Origin: Vespertiliibacter pulmonis
GTDB taxonomy: Bacteria > Pseudomonadota > Gammaproteobacteria > Enterobacterales > Pasteurellaceae
Length of the DNA: 64,000 bases
Reading direction: 5' to 3'
NCBI RefSeq assembly: GCF_013377275.1
Contig: NZ_CP016615.1
Span: 1 to 64,000 of the forward strand
Shown: one piece after another, positions 1-8,966 of the stretch
Numbering within the stretch: position 1 is the first letter of the stretch
Layout: the number at the start of each line of letters is the position of its first letter
The notes under the pieces: generated by a model
What the model was told of the DNA's origin: nothing
The model's database searches: none
The model's input: the letters and a program-made list of their open reading frames with translations, nothing else
Position numbers and translations under genes: made by a program

Positions 1-453
1 GATGTAGAGTCAATAGATGATGATATGGATTATTCCGATACACATATTGAAATTGACCTCTACGACATAAAACTCTCAGCAGGCACAGGTAAACCAATGA
101 TTGAATGGATTCCAAGAAAATCAGACGAACCTCTATTATTTAGAGAAGCGTGGTTCAGAGCCAAACGTCTATCTCCGAAGAGTTGTAAGGCAATGTATGT
201 TCGAGGTCATAGTATGACCCCTGTTTTAGAAGATTGGGATACTGTGATAGTAGATATTACTGATGTTGAAATTGCAGATGGGGAAATATATGCCCTCATT
301 TACCACAATAATTTCTACATTAAGCAAGTTATACGAACGGGGAAAGGCTTGCAATTAATCAGCTTTAACACGGATTACGAACCAATTAACATTGATGACG
401 AAGATTTAGAAAATCTACAAATTATCGGAAGAAAAGTCTGGCGTGGTGGCTAA
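1..453 (+). CDS. CI-like repressor, C-terminal part (cut by window start)
   Basis: Open from base 1 to the TAA at 451-453. It is identical to the last 150 codons of the complete repressor at 54456-55136. It holds the S24 peptidase half: an Ala-Gly cleavage dipeptide, the catalytic serine in GHSMTP and the catalytic lysine in FYIKQV. The N-terminal helix-turn-helix lies outside this copy. The gene is cut only by the window edge. Confidence 0.93.
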   Translation, partial: DVESIDDDMDYSDTHIEIDLYDIKLSAGTGKPMIEWIPRKSDEPLLFREAWFRAKRLSPKSCKAMYVRGHSMTPVLEDWDTVIVDITDVEIADGEIYALIYHNNFYIKQVIRTGKGLQLISFNTDYEPINIDDEDLENLQIIGRKVWRGG

Positions 454-516
454 GCACCAAAGCCAAAAGCTGAATTTTATTGGGTGAAAATAACCAAATT
501 ATAAAAGGAAGATAGA

Positions 517-1467
517 ATGAGTAAAAAGAGAGAACGTAAAATCACTCGAACGGAGTATATTACTATTTCTTATGATGCAAACGACCCTAAACTGAAAGAA
601 CATAAACTCAACCAAAGAACTTGGGCAAGCAATCATAGCTATGCAAGAACTAATTGAAAGATCCGATAGATTATTAAACCCTGGTCGTCGTAAAAGTATC
701 GGCGTTTTCGTAAAAACCCCAGCGCAAGCAGATCACTCGAAGTCGTTTTTGGGATTGATTACTACAATATGGCTAGTCAAGTAATTGATGTTCTCCCTTA
801 CATCGGTATAGGATATGGTGCTACCAAAATTAAAGACTCACTATTTAACGCAATTGAAGAGACCAAAGGTAAAACTGTAATCGCCGTACACACTAAAGAT
901 AAATCTGATAACATTACCTTGCGTGTCGATGGGCAAGAAATCACAAAAGATAAAAATGTAGCCAAATTACTTGGGAATAAAGAAATTCGTGAGACTGTTC
1001 AACAACTTCTCTCCCCCGTTCTTGAAAAACCTAACCCAACATTCCGTATTTTTGAAGGTGATGGAGAAAAACCAGAAGGAAAAGAAACTCGCAAATCACT
1101 TACCTTACTGAAAGCACCGCAGATCGAAATAGTAAGAAAAATGGAGACGAGTTCAAATCAAGAGCCTGAACCACCATTTGATACGACAATTTCCCTTACA
1201 ACAATTAGCTTTAGAGGAAACAAAGGTTGGGAAATGTATTATCAAAATAAATACATACCTGTTGAAATTATGGATGAAGCTTTTATTACTAAGATCAACA
1301 ATGACATTGCCAGCTTTCAAAAAGGAGATCTCTTCACAGTAACTATACAAAAAACCGTAAATCAATTTGGCGAACAGACAAAAGAGAGCTACACTATTCT
1401 CAAAGTGAAGCATCATCTTGCACGATCAGAAAGAAGGCTTGTCTCAGAACATGGGGAATCTCAGTAA
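517..1467 (+). pseudogene. Left copy of cI-linked 317-aa protein, frameshifted
   Basis: Same gene as 55200-56153, with ribosome site AAAGGAAG and start ATG at 517. Two bases are missing near 614 and one near 731, so the frame is wrong between these points and restored afterwards. The right copy is intact, so these are more likely sequence errors near the contig end than real mutations. For function see the right copy. Confidence 0.8.
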
Positions 1468-1724
1468 CTTATTCCTTGAGCATATCAACAGTATTATGCT
1501 CTTTTTAGGGGTCATTTTATGTACCCCCATTTTCTCACGCCTTATCAAAATTATCGCTTTCTATGTGAATGAATGGCGACACCCAGTGCATATTATTGAA
1601 ATTGTACATTACCATAATGGCAAACTACAAAGCACAAAACAAATCAAAATTTCAATGAAATCATCTATTATTGACCAAATTGATGCTATTAAAAAAGACG
1701 AGGTTGCTAAATGTCAGAAAATAG
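1451..1724 (+). pseudogene. Left copy of small cI-linked membrane protein, frameshifted
   Basis: Matches the 90-aa membrane protein at 56137-56409. An extra A near 1709 shifts the last few codons past the normal stop. This is probably a homopolymer error, because the right copy is intact. Confidence 0.7.
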
Positions 1725-2130
1725 CAGTGTGGCTAAACCTTTTTCAATGTTGGAGTACAGCTCTTACACAGCAGGCATTGGAACAATACTATCTCTAATC
1801 ATTCATTATTATATCACACCTAATTACCCTGAATTTGCTGAAATTACAACTCTTTTTGCACCAGTACTTACGCCTATATTAAGTTGGTTGGTATCACTTG
1901 TCGTAGGTCGATTCTTTACAACACCTGCGATATTAAGAATGCGAAAAAATATCAAATACAGTATTAAAAGCTTAAAAAAACAAATCCAAGAAAATGAAAA
2001 TCTTTTGTCAGAGAAAGAGCTTAAAAAGTTGAAAACACGATTAGCTCGCCATATTGATTCAGAATCTTTAATTGGAGTTTCTATTCATAACGAACAAGAC
2101 TTGTTCAACCATCTCAATAAAACAGAGTAA
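1711..2130 (+). CDS. Two-TM membrane protein of the cI-linked operon (left copy)
   Basis: A 139-aa product identical to 56396-56815. Two hydrophobic segments lie at about residues 12-32 and 42-65, followed by a lysine-rich, probably cytoplasmic coiled tail. It is the last gene of the cI-linked group; a possible exclusion role is discussed at the right copy. Confidence 0.75.
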   Translation: MSENSSVAKPFSMLEYSSYTAGIGTILSLIIHYYITPNYPEFAEITTLFAPVLTPILSWLVSLVVGRFFTTPAILRMRKNIKYSIKSLKKQIQENENLLSEKELKKLKTRLARHIDSESLIGVSIHNEQDLFNHLNKTE

Positions 2131-2190
2131 TCATCAAAACACCCAGGCTGTTTTTCTTTGTCTAAAATCCACCATGCCCACACAACATCC

Positions 2191-2214
2191 AGGGGAAAAA
2201 GGGAAAATTCCCCT
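2191..2214 (+). terminator. Intrinsic terminator after the cI-linked operon (left copy)
   Basis: AGGGGAA pairs with TTCCCCT across a 10-nt loop, followed by AATTTTTC. It lies 60 bases beyond the last gene of the cI operon. Bases 2131-2678 hold no gene: only this terminator, the pL-like promoter, boxA and the structured leader. Confidence 0.6.
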
Positions 2215-2401
2215 AATTTTTCACACTTTTCCTTCCACAAGCGGCTATTTCTCATAGATTTTTACTACTTCTACTCTTCCCCCATTTTCACCAGCTCAAA
2301 AAACAACCAATCAAACACCTTTCCTAAAATTTATTTCCCTTGAAAATCAACAAATTAAACAACATAAATAAACAGACATAAATTTTAATATAAACTTTAT
2401 G

Positions 2402-2430
2402 TTGATTTGTTTATCAACTTGTAGTTTAAT
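2402..2430 (+). promoter_or_regulatory. pL-like early promoter with operator (left copy)
   Basis: TTGATT and TTTAAT are separated by 17 bases. The palindrome GTTGATTTGTTTATCAAC overlaps the -35 box, and GTTTA/TAAAC half sites like those at the cI-cro operators surround it. It probably drives the leader and the basic protein at 2679. Confidence 0.6.
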
Positions 2431-2459
2431 ACACACATCAAAACGCAGTAACCCTGCAA

Positions 2460-2472
2460 TGTTCTTTAACAA
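2460..2472 (+). promoter_or_regulatory. boxA-like antitermination element (left copy)
   Basis: TGTTCTTTAACAA differs at one position from the rrn boxA TGCTCTTTAACAA. It lies about 25 bases past the predicted pL start, where lambdoid phages carry nutL. Confidence 0.55.
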
Positions 2473-2540
2473 AACGAATAACACCCTAAAGCCTTAATGG
2501 TTCGTAAACGTGTACGAGGTGGCTGAGGTAAACACGCTAT

Positions 2541-2660
2541 TGCCTTAATAGGCACTATTCAAAACTGCATTCAAACAACATCACATCAACACTGAGCGAG
2601 ATTGTTTTCAATCTTAATCACTAGCGAAAGACGAGTTTTAGCAAGTGCAGTTTTGAATGG
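2541..2660 (+). ncRNA. Structured leader RNA, element 1 (left copy)
   Basis: A small hairpin TGCCT/AGGCA is followed at once by a 17-bp helix, 2555-2571 with 2644-2660, enclosing 72 bases. The ribosome site of the basic protein begins a few bases beyond the helix. A paralogous element lies at 3639-3783. Full description is at the right copy. Confidence 0.6.
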
Positions 2661-2678
2661 CATAAAAGGGAGTCTGAA

Positions 2679-2951
2679 ATGACAATGATTATTCAACGCC
2701 AAGCAGGGCAAAAATACTGTGAAAAAACTGAGGTGAGAGAACTCGGTGCAGCAGGTCGAAAAGTTCGGCGTTTTGCAAAAAACCGAAAGCCTAAATCCAC
2801 CTTATCTAAAGTTGAACGGGCTTGTAGTGTTCCCGTAAAAACCAAGCCTTTAATTGATGTAGCAAACTACAATTTCAATAAAGGCAAGAAAACGCCCCAC
2901 ACCGTTCGAGCAAAAGAAAAAAGAACCTGTGGCTGTCGGGAATTGATTTAA
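2679..2951 (+). CDS. Small basic protein, possible N-like antiterminator (left copy)
   Basis: A 90-aa, Lys/Arg-rich product identical to 57366-57638, preceded by AAAAGGGAG. It is the first gene after the pL-like promoter, boxA and leader hairpin. The N-like role is inferred from position, size and charge. Confidence 0.6.
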   Translation: MTMIIQRQAGQKYCEKTEVRELGAAGRKVRRFAKNRKPKSTLSKVERACSVPVKTKPLIDVANYNFNKGKKTPHTVRAKEKRTCGCRELI

Positions 2952-2973
2952 AGATCATCAAGATGGTCGTAGA

Positions 2974-3454
2974 TTAGAACTTTTCGCCACAAAATTTAGC
3001 AATAAATTTCTGGTAACAGTGAGCTTGGTATCATCTTGTAATTCAAGCTGAATAGCCGAACGCTTATAGGCAATCTCTACAAGAACGCCTGTAATAGGGT
3101 TATCAATCGAATTGATCTCTAACAACGCCTCAGAAATTTCATCATCACTCATCATTGAATAACGATGAATCAACGCTGAATATCTGTTCATTGTAATTTG
3201 TGAGGCGACCGCTTTTTCACCCAAACGGTAAACAAAGATAACGCACTTAATACGGCTAAAATAATACCAATAGCAATGTTAAGATTAAAATCTGAAGAGT
3301 ATCGGCTTAAATCACCAATAATAGCGGATGAAAAGTAATAATTGAATAATCGTAAAGAGATTATTAAGACGAGAGTTAAGGCAGTAAAACAAACGTTCTA
3401 AATTATAGCTGTAATATAGTTTAAATACTAAATCACTTCGTTTGCTATTTCCAT
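2974..3454 (-). pseudogene. Left copy of SLATT-like 2TM protein, frameshifted
   Basis: Same gene as 57661-58143. Single-base indels near 3018, 3232, 3335 and 3450 break the frame. All lie in or beside short homopolymers and are absent from the right copy, so they are probably sequence errors. Confidence 0.75.
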
Positions 3455-3464
3455 TCATATATCC

Positions 3465-3539
3465 TCATTTGGGTTTAGGCGTTGGTTTAGGTGGGACGTG
3501 AGCCCGTTCTTTTGATGTTTCTCGTTTCGCCGTTTTCAT
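3465..3539 (-). CDS. 24-aa proline/lysine-rich peptide (left copy)
   Basis: Identical to 58154-58228. The third of three consecutive ATG codons is best spaced from the AAGGA ribosome site. Its stop region supplies the GAGG ribosome site of the next gene, which suggests translational coupling. Confidence 0.45.
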   Translation of the reverse strand: MKTAKRETSKERAHVPPKPTPKPK

Positions 3540-3638
3540 CATCATTCCTTATTTTGTGTTTGTGGTATAAATAATATACATCAACACAAAATAGACGACA
3601 AGTTCCTTTGTGTGTTGTGGTGAACCCAAGGACGAGTT

Positions 3639-3783
3639 TGCCTATTCTCGTTTAAAAATAGGCACTATTCAAAACCGCATTCTATCCCCCTTTAGGTTTT
3701 TAAGTGTTTTTGTTCACCTAAGAGAGTGCGGTTCTGAATGGTATAAACACTCCGCTCTCCCACCTAAGATGTGGGATTTTTAT
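3639..3783 (+). ncRNA. Structured RNA, element 2, with terminator (left copy)
   Basis: Hairpin TGCCTATT/AATAGGCA, a 19-position helix (3665-3683 with 3723-3741) and an intrinsic terminator ending near 3783. It lies between the SLATT-like gene and the SIR2 gene. See the right copy for the comparison with element 1. Confidence 0.55.
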
Positions 3784-3835
3784 CAAAAATCGTAATCGAT
3801 CTCTCTTTAACTAACTGGTACACTAAGGATAATTT

Positions 3836-5369
3836 ATGATGCTCGAGACAAGAAAAATGAACATTGATGACTTTATTAAAAATTATCAAAATCACCCAGT
3901 GCTTTTTATCGGTACAGGATTTAGTTTACGCTATCTAGAAAATTCATTTAGTTGGGATGGACTATTACAACATATTGCAGAAAAAATGGATAATAACGAT
4001 GAAAAGTATCTGGAATTAAAAGTACAACATAACCATAAAAATTTTGACCAAATAGCCTCTATCTTAGAACAAAAGATTTACAGATTTTCTTCAGCAAAAC
4101 AGAGACCACCCTGACTTTAAAAGTGTAAATGATAAATTTTTTGAACTAGCTAAACAAAATAAAACAGTATCTAGGTTAAAAATATTTATCGCTGAAATAT
4201 TAAATAATCTCAATAAAAAAAATGAACAAAGTTTAAATGAAGAAATTTCACTACTTAAAAAAGCTAGAAAAAACATAGGCTCAATTATTACAACAAATTA
4301 TGATAAATTAATTGAAGATATATTTGAATTTAACCCTCTAATTGGAAATAATATTCTATTAAGCAATCCTTATGGTTCTCTTTATAAGATCCACGGCTGC
4401 GTTTCCGCGCCAGAAAGCATGATAATTACGAAAGAAGATTATACTAATTTTGATAAAAGACACGAACTAATTCGAGCTCAATTATTATCATTGTTTATTC
4501 ATAACCCTATTATTTTTATTGGTTATAGTATTGGTGATAACAATATTAAATCCCTGTTAAAAACCATTTTTACTTATGTTCAACCAAACTCAGAACAAGC
4601 TAAAAAAATAAAAGATAACTTCCTACTTGTAGAATATGAGGCAGGCTCTCAATCTAGTGAAGTGTGTGAACATGATATTGACCTAGAAGGCTATGAGCTT
4701 ATTAGAATTAATAAAATAAAAACAGATAACTATGCTCAAATTTACCAAGCCATCTCACATTTAGTATTACCCGTAACCGCTATGGATATAAGAAAAGTCC
4801 AAAATGTAATGGCTGAAATAGTTAGTGGCGGTGGTAATATTAAGGTAAGTATTACTGAGGACATTGACTCATTAAGAAATGATGAAAAAATTCTCGCTAT
4901 TGGTTCAACTAAAACAGTTGAATATAAATATCAGAACTTGTCAGAAATGATGAAAAACTACTTTACTATTATTGAAGAAGAAAATGTTCCATTAATAAAT
5001 TTATTAAATCACCAAAAAATAAGATCTAGAGATTTCTTTCCTATTTTTGGATTTAATAAAATATCCCATACATTAGATAAAGTTGAAGAATACAAAGAAA
5101 TTCAAATCAAAAAACTAAAATCACATATAAACAGAATTAAAGAAAAACATATTAGCAGCAACTATTCTATACAAGATATTATTAATAGTGATGAAATAGT
5201 ACCTTCTGCTAAAGAAGGGGCTATATTCTTTGAAATTTTCCAAGGAAATATTTCCTTAAATGAATGTAAAGAATATCTTAGTACATATCAAAATAAAGAT
5301 AGCACTGACTATAGACGATTACTTTGCCTTTACGATTATATGGTCAATAACACTGAACCACTTATATAA
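3836..5369 (+). pseudogene. Left copy of SIR2-domain gene, frameshifted
   Basis: Identical to 58526-60058 except for one extra A near 4072 in an A-run, which stops the protein after 92 residues. The remaining 316 codons stay open from an internal ATG at 4419. The right copy is uninterrupted, so this is probably an error and not a real split gene. Confidence 0.85.
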
Positions 5370-5387
5370 ATCTAATTGACAACCCAC

Positions 5388-5455
5388 TGCTCTTTGTTCT
5401 AGACTATCCCCACTTTCAACAGAAAGTCATAAGCCACAATTAAGTGGCTTTTTTT
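5388..5455 (+). promoter_or_regulatory. nut-like boxA/boxB pair followed by terminator
   Basis: TGCTCTTT (5388-5395) matches the boxA core. The hairpin ACTTTC-AACA-GAAAGT (5412-5427) could be a boxB. AAGCCAC/GTGGCTT with a T-run (5431-5455) is an intrinsic terminator after the SIR2 gene. The same 18-base hairpin recurs at 6239-6256, also before a terminator. The antitermination role is inferred. Confidence 0.45.
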
Positions 5456-5479
5456 GTATCTTCTGGGGGGCGGTTTTCA

Positions 5480-6163
5480 ATGAAAAAATTATTAATTGGA
5501 TTATTGGCATTAGTATTGGTTGGTTGTGCAGGTGGGACTAAAGCCCCTCGCCAACAAGATTATGTAGCTAAAATGTTTAATGTGCCTAGTGATGGCACAT
5601 CAAACCTGTATATATATAGAAATGAAATACTCGGCGGTGATGTCGGTATGGATATCTATATTGATGAAAAGAGAATAGCGAGAACAGGTCCTCAAACCTA
5701 TATTTTAGTAAATCTACCTGCAGGGAAACATAGAATTGAGGGATTTGCAGGAAGAAAGCCTAGCGTTTTAACCGTAAATTTATTGCCTAACTCTTTAAAA
5801 TTTATTTGGCAAGAAGTTAAAATAGATCTGTTATTCGCAGAAAATAAATTACAAGAAGTCAGCGATGATATAGGTAAAAAAGGCGTACTAGAAAGCCAAT
5901 TATTAGAATCTAGCTATCAACTACCGAAAAATAAAGCGACTACAACGGTCAAGAATGCTAATCCGAAATCAAATCATCGCCATTCTTCGACACCTAAAGC
6001 GAATAAAATCCAAAAGTCTGCATCGGTAAATCAGCCAATAAAAACCGCTAAAAAGCGCAAAATCTATTACAGTAGTGGCTGCCCTTGCGGATATGGATAT
6101 TGTTACGGCCCAAGAGGTGGGCGTTACTGCATTACCTCAGGTGGAAATAAAAGTTACCGATAA
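5480..6163 (+). CDS. DUF2846-like lipoprotein with GPRGG tail
   Basis: A 227-aa protein starting at the ATG followed by KKLL. A lipoprotein signal ends in LVLVGC, so the mature protein probably starts at a lipidated cysteine. Residues ~40-130 (YIYRNE, YIDEKRIA, LPAGKHRIE) resemble DUF2846 lipoproteins. A basic, low-complexity linker follows. The tail is rich in Cys, Gly and Tyr and carries GPRGGRYCIT, a motif often attached to secreted or surface-binding proteins. It sits between two terminators. It may be a lysogenic-conversion gene that alters the envelope; function is unproven. Confidence 0.7.
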   Translation: MKKLLIGLLALVLVGCAGGTKAPRQQDYVAKMFNVPSDGTSNLYIYRNEILGGDVGMDIYIDEKRIARTGPQTYILVNLPAGKHRIEGFAGRKPSVLTVNLLPNSLKFIWQEVKIDLLFAENKLQEVSDDIGKKGVLESQLLESSYQLPKNKATTTVKNANPKSNHRHSSTPKANKIQKSASVNQPIKTAKKRKIYYSSGCPCGYGYCYGPRGGRYCITSGGNKSYR

Positions 6164-6171
6164 TCACACTC

Positions 6172-6202
6172 AAGCCCTGTTGCATTCAATGGGGCTTTTT
6201 TT
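6172..6202 (+). terminator. Terminator after lipoprotein gene
   Basis: AAGCCC pairs with GGGCTT across the intervening bases and is followed by a run of Ts. It begins eight bases after the lipoprotein stop codon. The 6164-6531 gap has no gene; it holds this terminator, a second hairpin/terminator block and the long leader RNA. Confidence 0.75.
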
Positions 6203-6238
6203 ATTTGACACCGCCCCTACTTCGGATTAAGATAATCT

Positions 6239-6322
6239 CACTTTCAACAGAAAGTCGGGATTTGCAGCCCTGAATTAGTACTAGGCGGTAGAGATAATTA
6301 GTCGCCTAAATGGTGGCTTTTT
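6239..6322 (+). terminator. Repeated hairpin plus second structured terminator
   Basis: The sequence CACTTTCAACAGAAAGTC, identical to 5411-5428, is followed by a nested structure. An inner stem TAGGCG/CGCCTA lies within an outer AGCC/GGCT stem that ends in seven Ts. With the block at 5388 it forms a hairpin-then-terminator pair flanking the lipoprotein gene, possibly a target of an N-type antiterminator. Confidence 0.45.
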
Positions 6323-6397
6323 TTATAGCCGAAAATCAGTAAATCAAACCTTTTAAAGGGGTACATCAAATTGATACCCCCCTTCATAAGTAGTCAA

Positions 6398-6523
6398 TGA
6401 TGAACTGATTAAGGGGATCGAAAGATCCACCGTTTACCTAGTACAACGGCACTGCAAACCTTGATCAGTTCATCACCAGTTATTGCAGTGGCTAGTGATG
6501 AGTTTTAAAACTTGTACTAGGAG
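6398..6523 (+). ncRNA. Pseudoknot-capable structured leader of antirepressor gene
   Basis: P1: 6398-6414 pairs with 6459-6475, 17 bp with one U-G. P2: GGATC-GAAA-GATCC at 6415-6428 abuts P1. P3: CCGTT/AACGG at 6430-6434/6445-6449. P4: CACTGCAA (6450-6457) with TTGCAGTG (6483-6490), crossing P1 to form a pseudoknot. P5: CTAGT (6492-6496) with ACTAG (6516-6520). The P3 loop CCTAGTAC (6437-6444) is also complementary to GTACTAGG (6514-6521), which includes the start of the ribosome site. Mutually exclusive pairings around the ribosome site suggest translational control of the next gene. Confidence 0.6.
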
Positions 6524-6531
6524 CAGTCAAA

Positions 6532-7209
6532 ATGACTACATTAACATTTCAAAATAAAACACTTTCGGCTATTAATCAGCAAAATCAAATTTGGCTAACT
6601 GTTACAGAAATTGGAAAAGCATTAGGTTATTCAGATCCATTTAAGTCTGTTAAAAACCTTTATGATCGCCACCAAGATGAATTTACCCCTTGTATGACAC
6701 AACTTGTCGAAATGCAAACCGCAGGCGGAATGCAAAAAGTCCGTATCTTCTCATTGCGTGGCTGCCACCTTATCGGAATGCTCTCACACACCAAAGTCGC
6801 AAAAGAGTTCAGACGCTGGGTACTTGATATTCTCGATAAAGAAGTCGGCAATGTACAAAATTCACAACCTAACCTACCGCTTGTGGAAGAAAAGAAATTC
6901 ACGTTTGAATTAACTCAAGACGAAATTTCTACCCTACTCTGGCTTTGGTTTATCGCAGAAAAAGAGCGTGATTTAATTGACAACCTTGCCCCCGCACTTC
7001 GATCAATTGGCTCACATTTTGCACCTACCGCAGAAAGCCACGCAACGGAATATAAGTTCTCAATCGAGCGAGCAAGAAAAATATTGCTCAACCTGAGCCA
7101 AACACTCAACGTAACCCCGTGGGAAGACACAAGCCTTTCCCGAGTGCTACCCAAAATCCGCAATTTCAATAGCGGAAATCCACAACGTCCAAGACTAACT
7201 AGACGCTAA
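6532..7209 (+). CDS. BRO-N antirepressor-like protein
   Basis: A 225-aa protein. Residues ~1-105 are a BRO-N domain (WLTVTEIGKALGY, SLRGCHLIGMLS, FRRWVLDILDKE), the DNA-binding module of phage antirepressors. The C-terminal half is helical and resembles the C-terminal region of P22 Ant-type proteins. The start is fixed by AGGAG eight bases upstream, which is partly buried in the leader structure. It is the first gene of the early operon leading to the recombination genes and one of three antirepressor-like genes in the phage. Confidence 0.8.
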   Translation: MTTLTFQNKTLSAINQQNQIWLTVTEIGKALGYSDPFKSVKNLYDRHQDEFTPCMTQLVEMQTAGGMQKVRIFSLRGCHLIGMLSHTKVAKEFRRWVLDILDKEVGNVQNSQPNLPLVEEKKFTFELTQDEISTLLWLWFIAEKERDLIDNLAPALRSIGSHFAPTAESHATEYKFSIERARKILLNLSQTLNVTPWEDTSLSRVLPKIRNFNSGNPQRPRLTRR

Positions 7210-7316
7210 ATTTCCCCAAATCCGACCGCTTGAATTGTTCGGTTTTTCCGAACAGTTCACCAGCGGGGGATTTTTGCACCCTAAATTCACTAAATCGACT
7301 AAAAAAGGAACACAAA

Positions 7317-7553
7317 ATGAAAAACATACTTCTCAGCGCCTTATTTATCATTGCTTTCTGCCTAGTAGTTGGCACAACACTCACCCAAGCAAAATCTAGC
7401 CCCATCGAAGAACAGCCCATCGCAACACCCGAAAGCTACTTCGATGATAGCTATATCGAACCACCCTACAACCCCTGCAAAGACCCTTTCTTGCACATTT
7501 ACCGCAGTGTGGAATATGAACAACGCCAAAAACAGTGTGAGGTGGCACAATGA
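7317..7553 (+). CDS. Small exported protein, unknown function
   Basis: 78 aa, starting at the ATG after AAAAAAGGA. Residues 1-24 are a signal peptide (KNILLSALFIIAFCLVVG, cleavage probably near TQA-KS). The mature part is short and acidic with two cysteines. A GTTCGG/CCGAAC hairpin lies upstream at about 7236-7254. The stop overlaps the start of the next gene, so the two are probably translated together. No family recognised. Confidence 0.6.
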   Translation: MKNILLSALFIIAFCLVVGTTLTQAKSSPIEEQPIATPESYFDDSYIEPPYNPCKDPFLHIYRSVEYEQRQKQCEVAQ

Positions 7554-7789
7554 AACCACAAACCAACGCAACTCTGCCCCAAGCTAAAACCAAAGTAATC
7601 AAAGGCAAAAATGGAATGTTCTGGGGATATATCTACCTTGATGGCAAAGAAATTGAAAAAGTCGGCGGAAAAACAGGCTATATGAGCGAATTAAACTGCA
7701 TTACCTACCTCAATCAACGAGTGGATTACCACAACAACCAAAAGAACGTAAACATACCTCGTTATGTTAAGGAGCAACAAAATGCCTGA
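7550..7789 (+). CDS. Small early phage protein, unknown function
   Basis: 79 aa, overlapping the upstream gene by four bases (ATGA). The centre (KGKNGMFWGYIYLDGKEIEKVGG) looks like a small beta-sheet domain; there is no signal peptide or catalytic motif. It sits in a string of overlapping small early genes ahead of recT. Confidence 0.55.
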   Translation: MKPQTNATLPQAKTKVIKGKNGMFWGYIYLDGKEIEKVGGKTGYMSELNCITYLNQRVDYHNNQKNVNIPRYVKEQQNA

Positions 7790-8003
7790 CTGCCTCAATG
7801 AACAAAGACGGATAGAAATTGAAGCACATTACGATAAGCAAGATCAACAACACGAAGCTGAAATTGCTCTCTCTGATGAACTCGAAAGCCTATTAGAAAA
7901 TAACGGCTTTGGTGATTTCTACTACGCATTAACAGGCACAGAAGCCTTTGAAAATGCCTTGAAAGAAGAAGCCAAAGCAAGATTTCCACAGTTATTTAAC
8001 TAA
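7782..8003 (+). CDS. Small acidic early phage protein
   Basis: 73 aa, starting at ATG 7782 after TAAGGAG and overlapping the previous gene by eight bases. Acidic and largely helical (KQDQQHEAEIALSDELESLL). No recognised domain. Its place just upstream of recT suggests an accessory role in recombination or nuclease control, which is inference. Confidence 0.55.
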   Translation: MPDCLNEQRRIEIEAHYDKQDQQHEAEIALSDELESLLENNGFGDFYYALTGTEAFENALKEEAKARFPQLFN

Positions 8004-8045
8004 CAAGCAATGAATTAACTGCTTAAACTCGTAAAAGGAATGGTT

Positions 8046-8966
8046 ATGAATAATCAACAACAAAATAAAGAGGAAAATAAACCTGCTGTAACACGTCAAT
8101 CAACAATAAAAGCACTGATCAATGGGAAGGCTACCCAAACACGAATTATGCAGTTGCTTGGTGATAGTGCAAAGATGGAAAAATTTTCTGCAACTCTCAT
8201 TAATATTGCTTTAGACGGTTCTCTTTCAACCTGCTCACCAGCCAGTATTGTGAAATCAGGATTGCAGGCAGCTGAATTGGATTTATCACTCAATAAAAAT
8301 ATGGGACTAGCTTATATCGTTCGTTATCAAAAAGATGCCGAATTCCAAATAGGCTATAAAGGCTGGCAATTATTAGCCAAACGTGCAGGTATTCGATTGA
8401 ATGTTACCCCAATCTATGATTGTGATGAATTTGAAATCTCAAGTGATGGGTTTGATACTACAATCAAACATATTCCAAATTTAGATGCTCAACAAGATCA
8501 TTTGCCAGAATGGGTTGAATCACACCTTAAAGGCGTACTGGTTTCTACTAAAGAAGACGGTGAGATTTCTCATAAATTTGTGAGTATTGGAAAAATTCAG
8601 CAAATTGCGGGGGTCAGCCCAAGCAAGAAAAAAGGGAGCTATTCTCCTTACTCATTGTGGAATTTGGAAATGTATATGGGTAAGGCAACTAAATATGTAT
8701 TGAGTAAAATGCCTATGCAAGAACAAATAGCAAGAGCAGTTGAAATAGAAAATGAAGTCGATAAAAAACAAATGACTGAGAATCAGCACTCAAAAGATAA
8801 TGATATTTTTGAAGCAGAGTTTTCAACTATCGTAAGCGATGAAGTATTTCAGAAATGCAAACAAAACATCATCAATGGCGAAACCACATTACAAGACCTG
8901 TGTGATAGTGGTTTTGAGTTCTCACCAGAACAATACGAAGAATTGGAGAAATTAGAGGTTAAATAA
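8046..8966 (+). CDS. recT: RecT-family single-strand annealing protein
   Basis: 306 aa, starting at the second of two in-frame ATGs because AAAAGGA directly abuts the first. RecT features include KMEKFSATLINIALD, CSPASIVKSGLQAAELDLSL and the conserved block with FQIGYKGWQLLAKRAG. It anneals complementary strands at resected ends, partnering the exonuclease at 9206 for phage recombination and circularisation. The stop overlaps the next start (TAATG). Confidence 0.9.
   Translation: MNNQQQNKEENKPAVTRQSTIKALINGKATQTRIMQLLGDSAKMEKFSATLINIALDGSLSTCSPASIVKSGLQAAELDLSLNKNMGLAYIVRYQKDAEFQIGYKGWQLLAKRAGIRLNVTPIYDCDEFEISSDGFDTTIKHIPNLDAQQDHLPEWVESHLKGVLVSTKEDGEISHKFVSIGKIQQIAGVSPSKKKGSYSPYSLWNLEMYMGKATKYVLSKMPMQEQIARAVEIENEVDKKQMTENQHSKDNDIFEAEFSTIVSDEVFQKCKQNIINGETTLQDLCDSGFEFSPEQYEELEKLEVK

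Noticed and set aside
1418-1798. 126-aa version of the small membrane protein in the left copy
   Set aside because: It arises from an added A near 1709; the right copy gives a 90-aa protein that overlaps the next gene in a normal way.
3836-5369. SIR2 gene apparently split in two with a possible programmed frameshift
   Set aside because: The right copy (58526-60058) is one open frame; the left copy has one extra A in an A-run, in the part of the window where many such indels occur.
7362-7608. Several 69-72-codon frames on both strands around the small exported protein
   Set aside because: They are shadows of the tightly packed overlapping genes at 7317-7789 and have no ribosome sites.
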